A stretch of DNA of 64,000 nt from Bog-950 sp964615305 (GTDB taxonomy: Bacteria; Bacteroidota; Bacteroidia; Chitinophagales; LD1): positions 62,001-126,000 of the forward strand of contig CAZTNA010000003.1 of the NCBI GenBank assembly GCA_964615305.1, read 5' to 3'. Position numbers and translations under genes: made by a program. Every line of letters begins with the position of its first letter. The first letter of the stretch is position 1. Of this stretch, positions 42,793 through 51,483 are shown piece by piece. The notes under the pieces are model-generated. The model had not been told where the DNA came from. It did no database searches and saw nothing but the letters and a program-made list of their open reading frames with translations.

Positions 42793-44460
42793 ATGACAAT
42801 ATTCAATAGCTTATATAGAGGTGTTGTTCTTCTTACAACAGTATTGTTATTGTTTAACAACTGTGCTAATGAAAGCGTTCCTCAAGGGGGCAAACAAGAC
42901 ACAGAACCCCCAAAGGCTGAAAAAATAAGTCCGCCAAATAAAACAACCGGCTTTAAATCTGATGTAGTAAAAATTCGGTTTAATGAGTTTTTAAAAGAGA
43001 CGGGGTTTTCTCAAACACTTATCTCGCCCCCATTAGAAAAAAAGCCAATTATAAATTCAACAGGTAAAACTATTACGGTAAAAATAAAGTCGGTTTTGCG
43101 CGACAGCACTACCTATACAATCAACTTTGCCGATGACATTAAAGACTTAAACGAAGGAAACCCGGCCCCTAATTTTACCTATGTTTTCTCGACAGGAACT
43201 TATATTGATTCTCAAAGAGTAAGCGGCAGTGTTTTATTAGCTAGTAACAACCAACCTCAGGAAAGCATAGTGGTGTCATTATACCCGAAAGACACTCTAG
43301 ATGGTATTCTAAAGTCTAAGCCCTTTTACTTTACCAAAACAGACAAGGCCGGAAATTTTGCCATAGAAAATATAAAATCAGGAAAATACTGGGTTTTTGC
43401 ACTAAAAGATCAAAACTACAACTACATTTATGATCAGCCCAACGAGTTAATCGCGTTTTGTGATACCGCAATTGACCTAACCGATACGATTAATAAAAGT
43501 ATAGGCCTTGTACTTTTTGAAGAAAATAAACGTAACCTAAAACTGAACGAGGTTCGTTCAGTGAAGCCCGGAAAAATTCAAATCAGCTATTCAAAGCCTG
43601 TAACACTATTTAAACTTAACGCTTCGTTGTATTCCGCAAACGATTTTGCCTACACTAATACGCTAAAAGACACTATAACATATTGGTACACAAATCTGTA
43701 TCAGAAATATGATACGCTTTATCTGAGCGCCAATGATACAATTTTAGATACCACGAGAATAGAATTGAAATTTATTGAAAAAGACTCTTTGGGTAAAACA
43801 AACACGGGCTTACTAAGCATTGAAAACCAAGGAAATAGTTCAATAAGAGGTAAAACAAACACGCAAAACACGAATAGTTGTGGGCTGTATGAGCCGTTTA
43901 AACTAAATCTGTCTAACCCAATACTCGAAATAAGCAACAGTAAGCGCGTTCAACTTAAAGAAGATTCTACCTTGAATGAAGTAGAAATTAAATATGAACT
44001 TGATGAGCTAACTAAGCAAGCGTTAATGATAGATTTTAAAAAGAAGGAAAACACCAACTACATTATTGAAATACCTGACTCCACCCTTAAAGACATTTTT
44101 GGTTTTTGGAACAAGAAGATCAGCTATAAATTTTCGACTAACAGCAAAGACAATTATGGAAACATTAAGCTGACCCTTAAAACAAGTCATCCGGAAAAAC
44201 ACTATGTTGTTAGGCTTTTAAACGCCAATGAAGAATTGGTAAAAGAGATCTATTTTACTGGAGATGGAGAAAGAAAAATACACTTAGAAAATATTCCTGC
44301 CGGAGGATATAAGTTTGTAGTTATAGATGATGAAAATAAAAATGGCAACTGGGATACCGGAGATTTACTTAATAAGAAACAACCGGAAAAGATATTTACA
44401 TATAAAGAAACCTATCAGCTAAAGGGAAACTGGGATTTAGATGCTGTGGTTGTTTTCTAA
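42793..44460 (+). CDS. Big_5 (SbsA Ig-like) domain lipoprotein
   Basis: This 555-residue lipoprotein has the signal peptide GVVLLTTVLLLFNNC with the lipidated Cys near residue 24. The start of the mature protein, VPQGGKQDTEPPKAEKISPP, followed by VVKIRFNEFLKE, is typical of the Bacteroidota family with an N-terminal Ig-like Big_5 domain. Repeated short beta-rich modules follow, including a carboxypeptidase-like segment near residues 130-210 (KTDKAGNFAIENIKSGKYWV) and a similar one near the C-terminus. It follows mnmG by 15 bp. It probably faces the periplasm or surface. Its stop overlaps that of the next, convergent gene by 3 bases. Confidence 0.8.
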   Translation: MTIFNSLYRGVVLLTTVLLLFNNCANESVPQGGKQDTEPPKAEKISPPNKTTGFKSDVVKIRFNEFLKETGFSQTLISPPLEKKPIINSTGKTITVKIKSVLRDSTTYTINFADDIKDLNEGNPAPNFTYVFSTGTYIDSQRVSGSVLLASNNQPQESIVVSLYPKDTLDGILKSKPFYFTKTDKAGNFAIENIKSGKYWVFALKDQNYNYIYDQPNELIAFCDTAIDLTDTINKSIGLVLFEENKRNLKLNEVRSVKPGKIQISYSKPVTLFKLNASLYSANDFAYTNTLKDTITYWYTNLYQKYDTLYLSANDTILDTTRIELKFIEKDSLGKTNTGLLSIENQGNSSIRGKTNTQNTNSCGLYEPFKLNLSNPILEISNSKRVQLKEDSTLNEVEIKYELDELTKQALMIDFKKKENTNYIIEIPDSTLKDIFGFWNKKISYKFSTNSKDNYGNIKLTLKTSHPEKHYVVRLLNANEELVKEIYFTGDGERKIHLENIPAGGYKFVVIDDENKNGNWDTGDLLNKKQPEKIFTYKETYQLKGNWDLDAVVVF

Positions 44461-45950
44461 TAAAAAGAATAAAGAAGAGAATCTTTTCCTGTTTGTATCC
44501 ACCTATTGTTAGATATACGAAGGTGTTGTAAATAAATATCAATTGTATCGCCAGGTTTTGTTTTACTGCTTTTCATTCTTATTCTTTCTTGTAATGCGTG
44601 GGCGGCTTGATTATTATGTGATGCAATCAGATCATTTTCCCATTGACGCAGCGTACTCTCACCATAAGTTTTTCTAAGCCTACTCTTATCAATGTTCTCT
44701 TTTTGATTGATTTTATATTCTAAAACAGCAGCGGTATTACCAACAATATTTTCGAAGGTTGGAAAACAAGAAATTGGCCAGGAGTTAATTTTAAAAAACC
44801 CGGCCGTGGTGTTTAAAAAAACAAGAATTAATCCAACCAGAACGAGAGAACGTGAATAGCTCGATGTTACTAGAATGGCAGATGAACTAGTTAGTTGAAG
44901 GCGTTTAAAAAAAACATCCCAGTTTATAAATATTACATAACACAGAAGTAAGTACACAAAATTAATCTGCATTAAAAAGAAAACTGCCAAATGGAAAACA
45001 AAACCAGTAATGATTGCTACAGTCTTATACAGTGGTGTTGTTATTAGAAAAATAAAACTCAGCTCAAAAAAAATGGTAAACATTGCTGTCCATTGAAGAA
45101 GCAAGTCAAAGAAAGGAGTATAGTAAAGAGGGGAATTGTGTCCAAACTCCAGCGCCTTTACAAACAATTGATTTTTGAGATTATCGGAAAATGCCCATTG
45201 GAGACCGCTAGTCCAAACTTTATGAAAACCGGGAAAGAAATAAATGATACCAACTAAAATAGAAATTAAATAAACCGAAATACCATAGTCTTGAGGTCTT
45301 CGTATTCCTTTTTGGTTTTTCAGATTTCTAACAACACTGTCAATAGAAAACGCATCAGCGCAAGGAGAAAAACAGAGTATGGCAGCAAACCAGATAATGT
45401 AGTGGTTGTGATTTATTTTTCCGAAGAAATTTGGGAATCCGTTTATGTAGAATGTTGTCAATAAAAAAACCACGGAAAAGAAACGATGCTTGAACCCAAC
45501 CATGCAGCAAAAGGCAGATACGGCAATTAGTTTAACTGAGACTATGACAGATTGGTTATTAACCGGAACATTAGATACATACCAATTCATGAAAGGCGGT
45601 GAAATGCGTTGTGCAATTGGTATTTCTGCCCAAGGAAATGACAGTGTCTTAATATCAAACAAATATAATGGAGCAACAAAACCAATGGAAACAAATCCAT
45701 AGAAAACTATTCTGAAAACAGATAGAGTATATGGTGATGTTTCATTCAATAAAAATTGCTCTTTATGTTTTACCAAGTAACCCCCACCCCAACACGTGAG
45801 ACCTAGAAGAAAAAAACGGCTAATAATTAATTGACAAGAGAAATTTGTTTTGCAAAACTGGTAGATAAACAGCCATACCGCAAAAAGTATAACCAAAAAC
45901 AAAAGTGGGTTGTTTAAGCCTAAACGTATATTTGGCTTGGCATCTTTCAA
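44457..45950 (-). CDS. HTTM-like multi-helix membrane protein
   Basis: This 497-residue protein has about eight to ten helices followed by a hydrophilic C-terminal domain of about 110 residues. The layout and segments such as YFFPGFHKVWTSGLQWAFSD (about 255) and FFELSFIFLITTPLYKTVAI match the HTTM domain related to vitamin K-dependent gamma-carboxylase. No carboxylase catalytic residues can be confirmed by eye. The start codon appears to be TTG, only 6 bp from the divergent UbiA gene start. The substrate or partner is unknown, though the UbiA neighbour suggests a role in quinone or isoprenoid lipid handling. Confidence 0.68.
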   Translation of the reverse strand: MKDAKPNIRLGLNNPLLFLVILFAVWLFIYQFCKTNFSCQLIISRFFLLGLTCWGGGYLVKHKEQFLLNETSPYTLSVFRIVFYGFVSIGFVAPLYLFDIKTLSFPWAEIPIAQRISPPFMNWYVSNVPVNNQSVIVSVKLIAVSAFCCMVGFKHRFFSVVFLLTTFYINGFPNFFGKINHNHYIIWFAAILCFSPCADAFSIDSVVRNLKNQKGIRRPQDYGISVYLISILVGIIYFFPGFHKVWTSGLQWAFSDNLKNQLFVKALEFGHNSPLYYTPFFDLLLQWTAMFTIFFELSFIFLITTPLYKTVAIITGFVFHLAVFFLMQINFVYLLLCYVIFINWDVFFKRLQLTSSSAILVTSSYSRSLVLVGLILVFLNTTAGFFKINSWPISCFPTFENIVGNTAAVLEYKINQKENIDKSRLRKTYGESTLRQWENDLIASHNNQAAHALQERIRMKSSKTKPGDTIDIYLQHLRISNNRWIQTGKDSLLYSFY

Positions 45951-45956
45951 TGTATA

Positions 45957-46988
45957 ATGAGTTTTCTTTTTAAAGCAAGCAAATTAATTCGGTTTAGTAA
46001 TTGGTGGCAATCAAAAGCGGTGTTTTTGTTTGGTATTGCGCACTGGTGTTTCTATTTGTGTTCTATTGGGTTTAGCGAGGCTTTGACGCTTTATATACAG
46101 ATTCTATTTTGGGTTTTTTGTTCAGCATCTATTGGCTATATAATAAACGACTGGTATGATGTAAAATACGATGAGCTTGCAGGAAAAGAAAATTTTGTTG
46201 CAAACTTAAACAGAGCACAAGTGGGTTATGTTTTAGTTGGCCTTATTGTCTTATTACTTGTTCCTTTGTTCTGGTCGGCAAACTCGTTAGCGTTAATAAC
46301 CCTAAGCTTACTACAGTTGTTATTATATGTATTATACTCTCACCCATATTTTAGGTGGAAAGAAAAACTTTGGCTTGGAGTTATTGCAGACAGTCTATAT
46401 GCCTTTGTATTGCCTTGCCTTGTTGTAGTGTTTTATTGTAACGCCAGCTCAACAATTACCGTGTTAATGTGGTTGGCCTTTGTGGGCTGGTTGGTGTCTG
46501 CTGGCGTTAGAAATATTTTGCTTCATCAATTGAGCGATGTGGAAGCTGATCGGGCATCAAAGATAAATACAGTTCCCTTAGCACAAGGTGCTAAAGACAC
46601 ATACAGCACTATTAACAATAGGTTGATTCCTGTTGAGGTTGCCTCTGTATTTCTGTTTTTGATTTTAACAGGCGAGCCCAGGTATGTTGTTCTAATAATG
46701 GTTCTTTGTTGGTTTGTGATCAAGGGCGCACTGGTTAATGGATCTGTTTTTGATAGAAGCACCTGGGAGACCAGTAACCACCCATCATTCGGATTGTTGA
46801 ACAATTTTTATGAGCAAATTATTCCGCTGAACTTTTTGCTTTTGCTTTCAATGAAAAACACGTCATTTTTTTGGTTGCTTCTGTTGCACGGAGTTCTTTT
46901 TTGGATTAACATCAGAGAACTTGCAGCGTCTATTCTTGCTTTTTGTATTTACTTGCGGTCGTTTACCCATAAAATGTTTAGCACTTAA
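45957..46988 (+). CDS. UbiA-family prenyltransferase
   Basis: This 343-residue integral membrane enzyme attaches an isoprenoid to an aromatic acceptor. Both Asp-rich motifs are visible: IINDWYDVKYDELAGKENF near residue 62 (NDxxDxxxD) and QLSDVEADRASKINTVPLAQ near 196 (DxxxD). About nine helices are predicted by eye. In Bacteroidota such genes occur both in menaquinone synthesis (menA) and as orphan paralogues. The context here (HTTM-like protein, arylsulfotransferase-like protein) is not the men operon, so I leave the acceptor open. The start lies 6 bp from the divergent gene. Confidence 0.85.
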   Translation: MSFLFKASKLIRFSNWWQSKAVFLFGIAHWCFYLCSIGFSEALTLYIQILFWVFCSASIGYIINDWYDVKYDELAGKENFVANLNRAQVGYVLVGLIVLLLVPLFWSANSLALITLSLLQLLLYVLYSHPYFRWKEKLWLGVIADSLYAFVLPCLVVVFYCNASSTITVLMWLAFVGWLVSAGVRNILLHQLSDVEADRASKINTVPLAQGAKDTYSTINNRLIPVEVASVFLFLILTGEPRYVVLIMVLCWFVIKGALVNGSVFDRSTWETSNHPSFGLLNNFYEQIIPLNFLLLLSMKNTSFFWLLLLHGVLFWINIRELAASILAFCIYLRSFTHKMFST

Positions 46989-46990
46989 TT

Positions 46991-48619
46991 ATGAAACATA
47001 CTTTGTTTTTTCTGATTTCTTTTTTAGTAATTCAAAATTGCAATGCACAGGTAATAAACAACTATTGTGCTCAGTTTAATCCATATTCTACCAACTTGTT
47101 TTCTGCGGACATGAACAAACTGCCGAAGGTTAGCATAACCATAAAAGACGGTAGAAAATTAAGCGGACACTTATTGCTAACCACAAAAAAATCAGACGAA
47201 AATGGCTATAACTCGTCAATTCAACTTTTTGACCTTGCAGCCCCAGAACTGCCAGCTTGGTTTGCAACAATTAATGAAAACAAAAACAATTTCTTTGGCG
47301 ACAGTAAGCTATTGCCCAATGGCAATTTGTCCTTTTATTTAAAAAGTGATTCTTTAAACTTTCCGCTTCCTAAAGAGTTGGGCGGTGATGTACAGGGAAT
47401 TATAGATGGGTATTTTGAGCTAAACAAACAACTAGAGCCAGTTGATTTTTTTACTGCCGCCAGTATTGACAACCACGATTACAAAAAATTTGCTTCCGGT
47501 GAGCGCATCTTTTTATCGGCAGAAGGAAGAGAGTTGGATCTAAGCGCTTATACCTTTAAAGGACAACAGCTCAGTAAAAAAACAATGGTGGGTTGTGAGT
47601 CAATAATAATACTTGATAAAGACAATAAGGCGTCCTTCTATTGGAATCCGCTTGACCACATAGATTTTTCGGAACTAGACATGGCTTCATACGAAAATAT
47701 TATTGTTCATAAAAAGGACATGTCGCTTATTCAATTTTCCAGAACAAATTCTGTAAATATTGATCCGTTTGACGGAAATATTTTGGCTTCGTTTCGCAGA
47801 TCTGATATGTGTGTTAAAATAGACCGCGCAACAGGGAAAATTATTTGGCGTTTAGGGGGTAAAAAAAGCGACTTTGCGTTAAACGACACAAGTCGTTTTT
47901 ACTTGCAACATGATTTTACGCGAATTGCGAATGGAACTTACAAAGGATTTTATTCTCTATATAATAATGGAAACGAAAACAACCCCACAACAGAAGGGCT
48001 GATATATGAGCTAGACGAAACGAACAAAAAGGTTAAAAGCGTATTGCGTTTTAGAAACGAAATAGAAGTAAAAAGTATGGGTCAGGGCAATTTTGAAGTA
48101 TATACAGACGGCACATGTCTTGTAAATAACGGAAACGCGGTGTCAGCAGACGAAAAGCCAAATTTTATTACCCTGTTTAAAAAAGACACAGTAGTGGCAA
48201 ATATCAGTTTACCCAAAAATGTGTTGGTGTACCGCGCGGTTTGGTTAAAAAATTTTTCAATAGAAAGGCCAGGCGTATCGGTTGAAAACACTAATGGAAA
48301 AGTAAATGTAACAGCCAATAAAAGTAGTGTTGATGTAGCCTGGAGCACAAATGATACCAGTTACAATTCAACACCAAGCAACACACCAGTTGTGTTTTGC
48401 AAAAAACCATATGGTTTAGGATATGTAACTTCTTTGCCCAAGCAAACCGCAAACGGAATTAGGGCTAATGATGTGCAATTTCCAATTGTAAAAAACAGAA
48501 CAGGTTTAGTAACAGCTATTGAAAAATGTGCGCTTACTTTTAACTTTAATGGTCTGGCATACAACTTCCACAAATCGCTTATTGATTTGGAGCATGTTCT
48601 GATGATAACCCAGCCGTAA
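46991..48619 (+). CDS. Arylsulfotransferase (ASST)-family exported protein
   Basis: This 542-residue protein has a signal peptide (MKHTLFFLISFLVIQNCNAQ) and a beta-propeller-like domain of the ASST group. Signature-like segments are IDPFDGNILASFRRSD (about 259), KIDRATGKIIWRLGGKKSDF (about 278) and LQHDFTRIANGTYKGFYSLY (about 307), where the His is a family-conserved position. ASST enzymes use phenolic sulfate donors in the periplasm, but many Bacteroidota members are not proven enzymes. The gene follows UbiA by 2 bp, so co-transcription is very likely. The C-terminal 120 residues contain a beta-sandwich-like region. Confidence 0.78.
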   Translation: MKHTLFFLISFLVIQNCNAQVINNYCAQFNPYSTNLFSADMNKLPKVSITIKDGRKLSGHLLLTTKKSDENGYNSSIQLFDLAAPELPAWFATINENKNNFFGDSKLLPNGNLSFYLKSDSLNFPLPKELGGDVQGIIDGYFELNKQLEPVDFFTAASIDNHDYKKFASGERIFLSAEGRELDLSAYTFKGQQLSKKTMVGCESIIILDKDNKASFYWNPLDHIDFSELDMASYENIIVHKKDMSLIQFSRTNSVNIDPFDGNILASFRRSDMCVKIDRATGKIIWRLGGKKSDFALNDTSRFYLQHDFTRIANGTYKGFYSLYNNGNENNPTTEGLIYELDETNKKVKSVLRFRNEIEVKSMGQGNFEVYTDGTCLVNNGNAVSADEKPNFITLFKKDTVVANISLPKNVLVYRAVWLKNFSIERPGVSVENTNGKVNVTANKSSVDVAWSTNDTSYNSTPSNTPVVFCKKPYGLGYVTSLPKQTANGIRANDVQFPIVKNRTGLVTAIEKCALTFNFNGLAYNFHKSLIDLEHVLMITQP

Positions 48620-48629
48620 TACATAAATT

Positions 48630-49484
48630 TTGAAAGCCGTTTGCACCATCAGCACATTTAGCCATGTGGCACAAGCTGTAACTACACTTCGTTCGTCAGC
48701 AAGTCATGTAACCGATATTAATTTGTATTTGTTGTTGTTAGACGAAGAGCAAACAATGACCGAATTAAAGGCTGCCTTTCCGGATATAGTGTTTTTGGTA
48801 TTAAGTGGTTTACCCACTACAGAAGTTGAGCGGATCAATAAATACACCGTTCGCTCCGATGCATTTCGCTGGAGCCTGAAGCCGGTACTGTTGAAGAAGA
48901 TTTTGAACGATACTTCTACCGATGAGATTCTTTATTGTGACAACGACATTTTCTTTTTTCAGCCATTCAATTTTTTATTCAAAGAATTTTCACGCCATGA
49001 TATTCTTCTGTTCCCCCACTGGAGAATTAATCATCCATTGGTAGATAAAGATTGGTTTGAAACAAATTTTAAAGACGGAATTTTTAATGGCGGTTGTATA
49101 GGCGTAAGTAAAAAGGCTACGGAGTTTCTGAACTGGTGGGCCGAGTGTTGTGCTTACCGTTGCGAAATAAATTTTTCAGATGGTTTGTATGTTGACCAAA
49201 AATACCTCGACATGGTGCCCGCACTGTTCGAGCGCTCACATATTGTGCGCCATAAAGGTTGCAACGTGGCATACTGGAATATTCGTTCGTTGCCGCGTTC
49301 TTTAAAAAACCAAAAAGTAATAATTGACGAAAAAGAAGAAGTGGTGTTTGCTCACTTTACAGGAGACTATTTGCGCGTACTGAAAAACGGTGAAGACTTT
49401 TTGATGAAGCCGCTGGCGGAAAGTTATCTGGAGCAATTGAAAAACACGCAAACTATATTGCAAAGCCATTTGAACCCACCATGA
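48630..49484 (+). CDS. Glycosyltransferase (GT-A, GT8-like)
   Basis: This 284-residue GT-A-type glycosyltransferase acts on the cytoplasmic face. The metal-binding DxD-type motif is ILYCDNDIFFF near residue 97, and GIFNGGCIGVSKKATEFLNW near residue 153 resembles the acceptor region of GT8 enzymes. The start is TTG, since no ATG precedes the first conserved strand (VCTISTFSHV). It follows the ASST-like gene by 10 bp and overlaps the next glycosyltransferase gene by 4 bp. It probably builds a surface glycan. Confidence 0.78.
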   Translation: MKAVCTISTFSHVAQAVTTLRSSASHVTDINLYLLLLDEEQTMTELKAAFPDIVFLVLSGLPTTEVERINKYTVRSDAFRWSLKPVLLKKILNDTSTDEILYCDNDIFFFQPFNFLFKEFSRHDILLFPHWRINHPLVDKDWFETNFKDGIFNGGCIGVSKKATEFLNWWAECCAYRCEINFSDGLYVDQKYLDMVPALFERSHIVRHKGCNVAYWNIRSLPRSLKNQKVIIDEKEEVVFAHFTGDYLRVLKNGEDFLMKPLAESYLEQLKNTQTILQSHLNPP

Positions 49485-50602
49485 ACATTGCCATTGTTTC
49501 TAAAAATAAGGACAAATTTTCGGAAACCTTTATCCATAATCAGGTAAAACATTTACCTTTTACCAGTCATTTTTTGTATGGCGACTATCTGCCTACTCAT
49601 TATGGAAAAGACCAGATTTTTTTAAAAAACAAAGGTGTTTCTTCTGCAATTCGAATTATTCGAGAAAAAATTTTTGCAACATCAGAAACTGATTTTCTAA
49701 AAGAAGAGATCGCGAAATTTTTGATTCAGGAAAATATTCAGGTTGTATTAGCTAACTATGCGTTAAGCGCAATTCCGTTCCTCGATATTTGTCAGCAAAC
49801 CAATATTCCGCTGGTGGTTCACTTTCATGGCTACACCGCCTACAGAAATGATATTTATGAAAACAACATAGCCGGCTACCAACGGTTGTTTAAAGAATCT
49901 GCAGCCATAGTTTCTGTTTCTGAACACATGACCAAACGCCTTATAAGTATTGGTGCGCCAACCGAAAAAATTACAAAGATTGTTTACGGAATAGATGGCA
50001 AACTGTTTTTCCCCCCCTCAGCAACACACACAAAAAAGACAATACTTTACAACGGCCGTTTTTGCGACACAAAAAACCCACACCTGGTTATTGAAGCATT
50101 TGCCGAATTGCTGAAACAGATTCCTGAAGCGGAGTTAATAATGGCGGGCGATGGAGAGTTGATGGAAAACAGTGTTGCCCTTGCGGAATCATTAGGAGTT
50201 AAAAACAAAATAAATTTCAGAGGAATGTTGCCGCACAAAGATGTTGCTGAGCAAATGCGCAATGCAGCTGTGCTTGTTCAGTTTTCAGCAACAACGGCCA
50301 GTAATGATACCGAAGGAACTCCTCTTGCTGTACTCGAAGCTGGGTTGTGCGGCTTACCCGTTATTGCTTCGCGGAGCGGTGGCTTGCCGGAGATTATTTT
50401 CGATAACGAAAACGGATATTTGGTAAACGAGTTAGATGTGTCAGCGCTTACCTCAAAAATGTATGAAGCCTTAACCAGTCGGGACAAGAGTTTACAAATG
50501 GCTGTGCGTTTGCGAGAAAATGTTTTGGCAAACTACACGATTGAAAAATATACCAATGCACTTGCATCGCTATTAAAAACAGTAGCAACTTCAAAAGTTT
50601 AA
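49481..50602 (+). CDS. Glycosyltransferase family 4 (GT-B)
   Basis: This 373-residue GT-B enzyme has the GT4 donor-site signature: TKITKIVYGIDGKLFFPPSA near residue 163, then ILYNGRFCDTKNPHLVIEAF, and the E-x7-E motif in EGTPLAVLEAGLCGLPVIAS near residue 278. The N-terminal domain begins MNIAIVSKNKDKFSETFIHN, typical of retaining sugar transferases. Overlap with the upstream gene (ATGA) and a 32-bp gap to the nitrilase gene place it in the surface-glycan operon. The sugar donor cannot be read. Confidence 0.88.
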   Translation: MNIAIVSKNKDKFSETFIHNQVKHLPFTSHFLYGDYLPTHYGKDQIFLKNKGVSSAIRIIREKIFATSETDFLKEEIAKFLIQENIQVVLANYALSAIPFLDICQQTNIPLVVHFHGYTAYRNDIYENNIAGYQRLFKESAAIVSVSEHMTKRLISIGAPTEKITKIVYGIDGKLFFPPSATHTKKTILYNGRFCDTKNPHLVIEAFAELLKQIPEAELIMAGDGELMENSVALAESLGVKNKINFRGMLPHKDVAEQMRNAAVLVQFSATTASNDTEGTPLAVLEAGLCGLPVIASRSGGLPEIIFDNENGYLVNELDVSALTSKMYEALTSRDKSLQMAVRLRENVLANYTIEKYTNALASLLKTVATSKV

Positions 50603-50634
50603 GTTCAGATTCTTAAACTTGCCACAAGCATTAT

Positions 50635-51483
50635 ATGAGCAAGTTCCGCTTAGCGTTAGCGCAACTCTTAGTAGAAGGTGGTGAGGCCGAAAGAAATTTT
50701 CAGCGAGCTGAAAAATTAATTCAACAAGCCGTAGCCGAAAAAGCGGATATGGTTTTGCTTCCCGAAACCATTGACTTTGCCTGGACACATCCGCGCTCTA
50801 TAAACGAAGCCTTGCCAATACCTGGTGCTTACAGCGACATGTTTTGCAATTGGGCAAAACAATATCAAATTCATATTTGTGTGGGTCTTACCGAAAAAAC
50901 CGACAACGGTAATTACAACGTAGCGCTACTGATGGATGACAATGGAAACATTATCGGCAAACACCGCAAAATAAATTTGCTCACAGTAGAGTTTCCGTTT
51001 TATAAAGTAGGTCAATCGCTTTCTGTTATTGATACAAAATTTGGCAAGATTGGTTTAAATATTTGTGCGGATAACTACTACGATTCGTTACATATTGGAC
51101 ACACACTTGCACGCATGGGCGCACAGATAGTTATCTCGCCCTCGAGTTGGACGGTGGAACATGGCGTAACCGAAATTGATGACCCATACCGCGATAAATG
51201 GTTGAAGCCATTTAAAATTCTGGCTTCGTACCATAACATTATAGTGGCGAGCACAACAAGTGTTGGCTATATAGTTGGCGGACCTTACGAAGGAAAAAAA
51301 ATGGTGGGTTGTAGTATGGTGGTTGATAAGAGCGGCATAATTGCACAAGGTGTGTTCAACGAATTTGCAGGCGACTTGATAGTAGCCGAACTCGAAATTC
51401 CTGAACCGAAAATTAAGGGAACCGAAATTGGCGACATGCTTAAACGCAGAGGCTATAAATTTGACGAGTATCCGAATGACTAA
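50635..51483 (+). CDS. Nitrilase-superfamily amidohydrolase
   Basis: This 282-residue carbon-nitrogen hydrolase shows the Glu-Lys-Cys triad in LLPETIDFAWTH (about residue 43), GKHRKINLLTVEFP (about 112) and GLNICADNYYDSLH (about 143). A second conserved Glu-containing segment (VEHGVTEIDDPYRDKWL) is also present. The family hydrolyses amides, and in glutamine-dependent NAD synthetase a nitrilase domain supplies ammonia. It overlaps the following N-acetyl-sugar amidotransferase gene by 8 bp. Since that enzyme class needs ammonia and no HisH/HisF-type genes are present, a glutaminase role here is a reasonable inference. Other amide substrates remain possible. Confidence 0.85.
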   Translation: MSKFRLALAQLLVEGGEAERNFQRAEKLIQQAVAEKADMVLLPETIDFAWTHPRSINEALPIPGAYSDMFCNWAKQYQIHICVGLTEKTDNGNYNVALLMDDNGNIIGKHRKINLLTVEFPFYKVGQSLSVIDTKFGKIGLNICADNYYDSLHIGHTLARMGAQIVISPSSWTVEHGVTEIDDPYRDKWLKPFKILASYHNIIVASTTSVGYIVGGPYEGKKMVGCSMVVDKSGIIAQGVFNEFAGDLIVAELEIPEPKIKGTEIGDMLKRRGYKFDEYPND

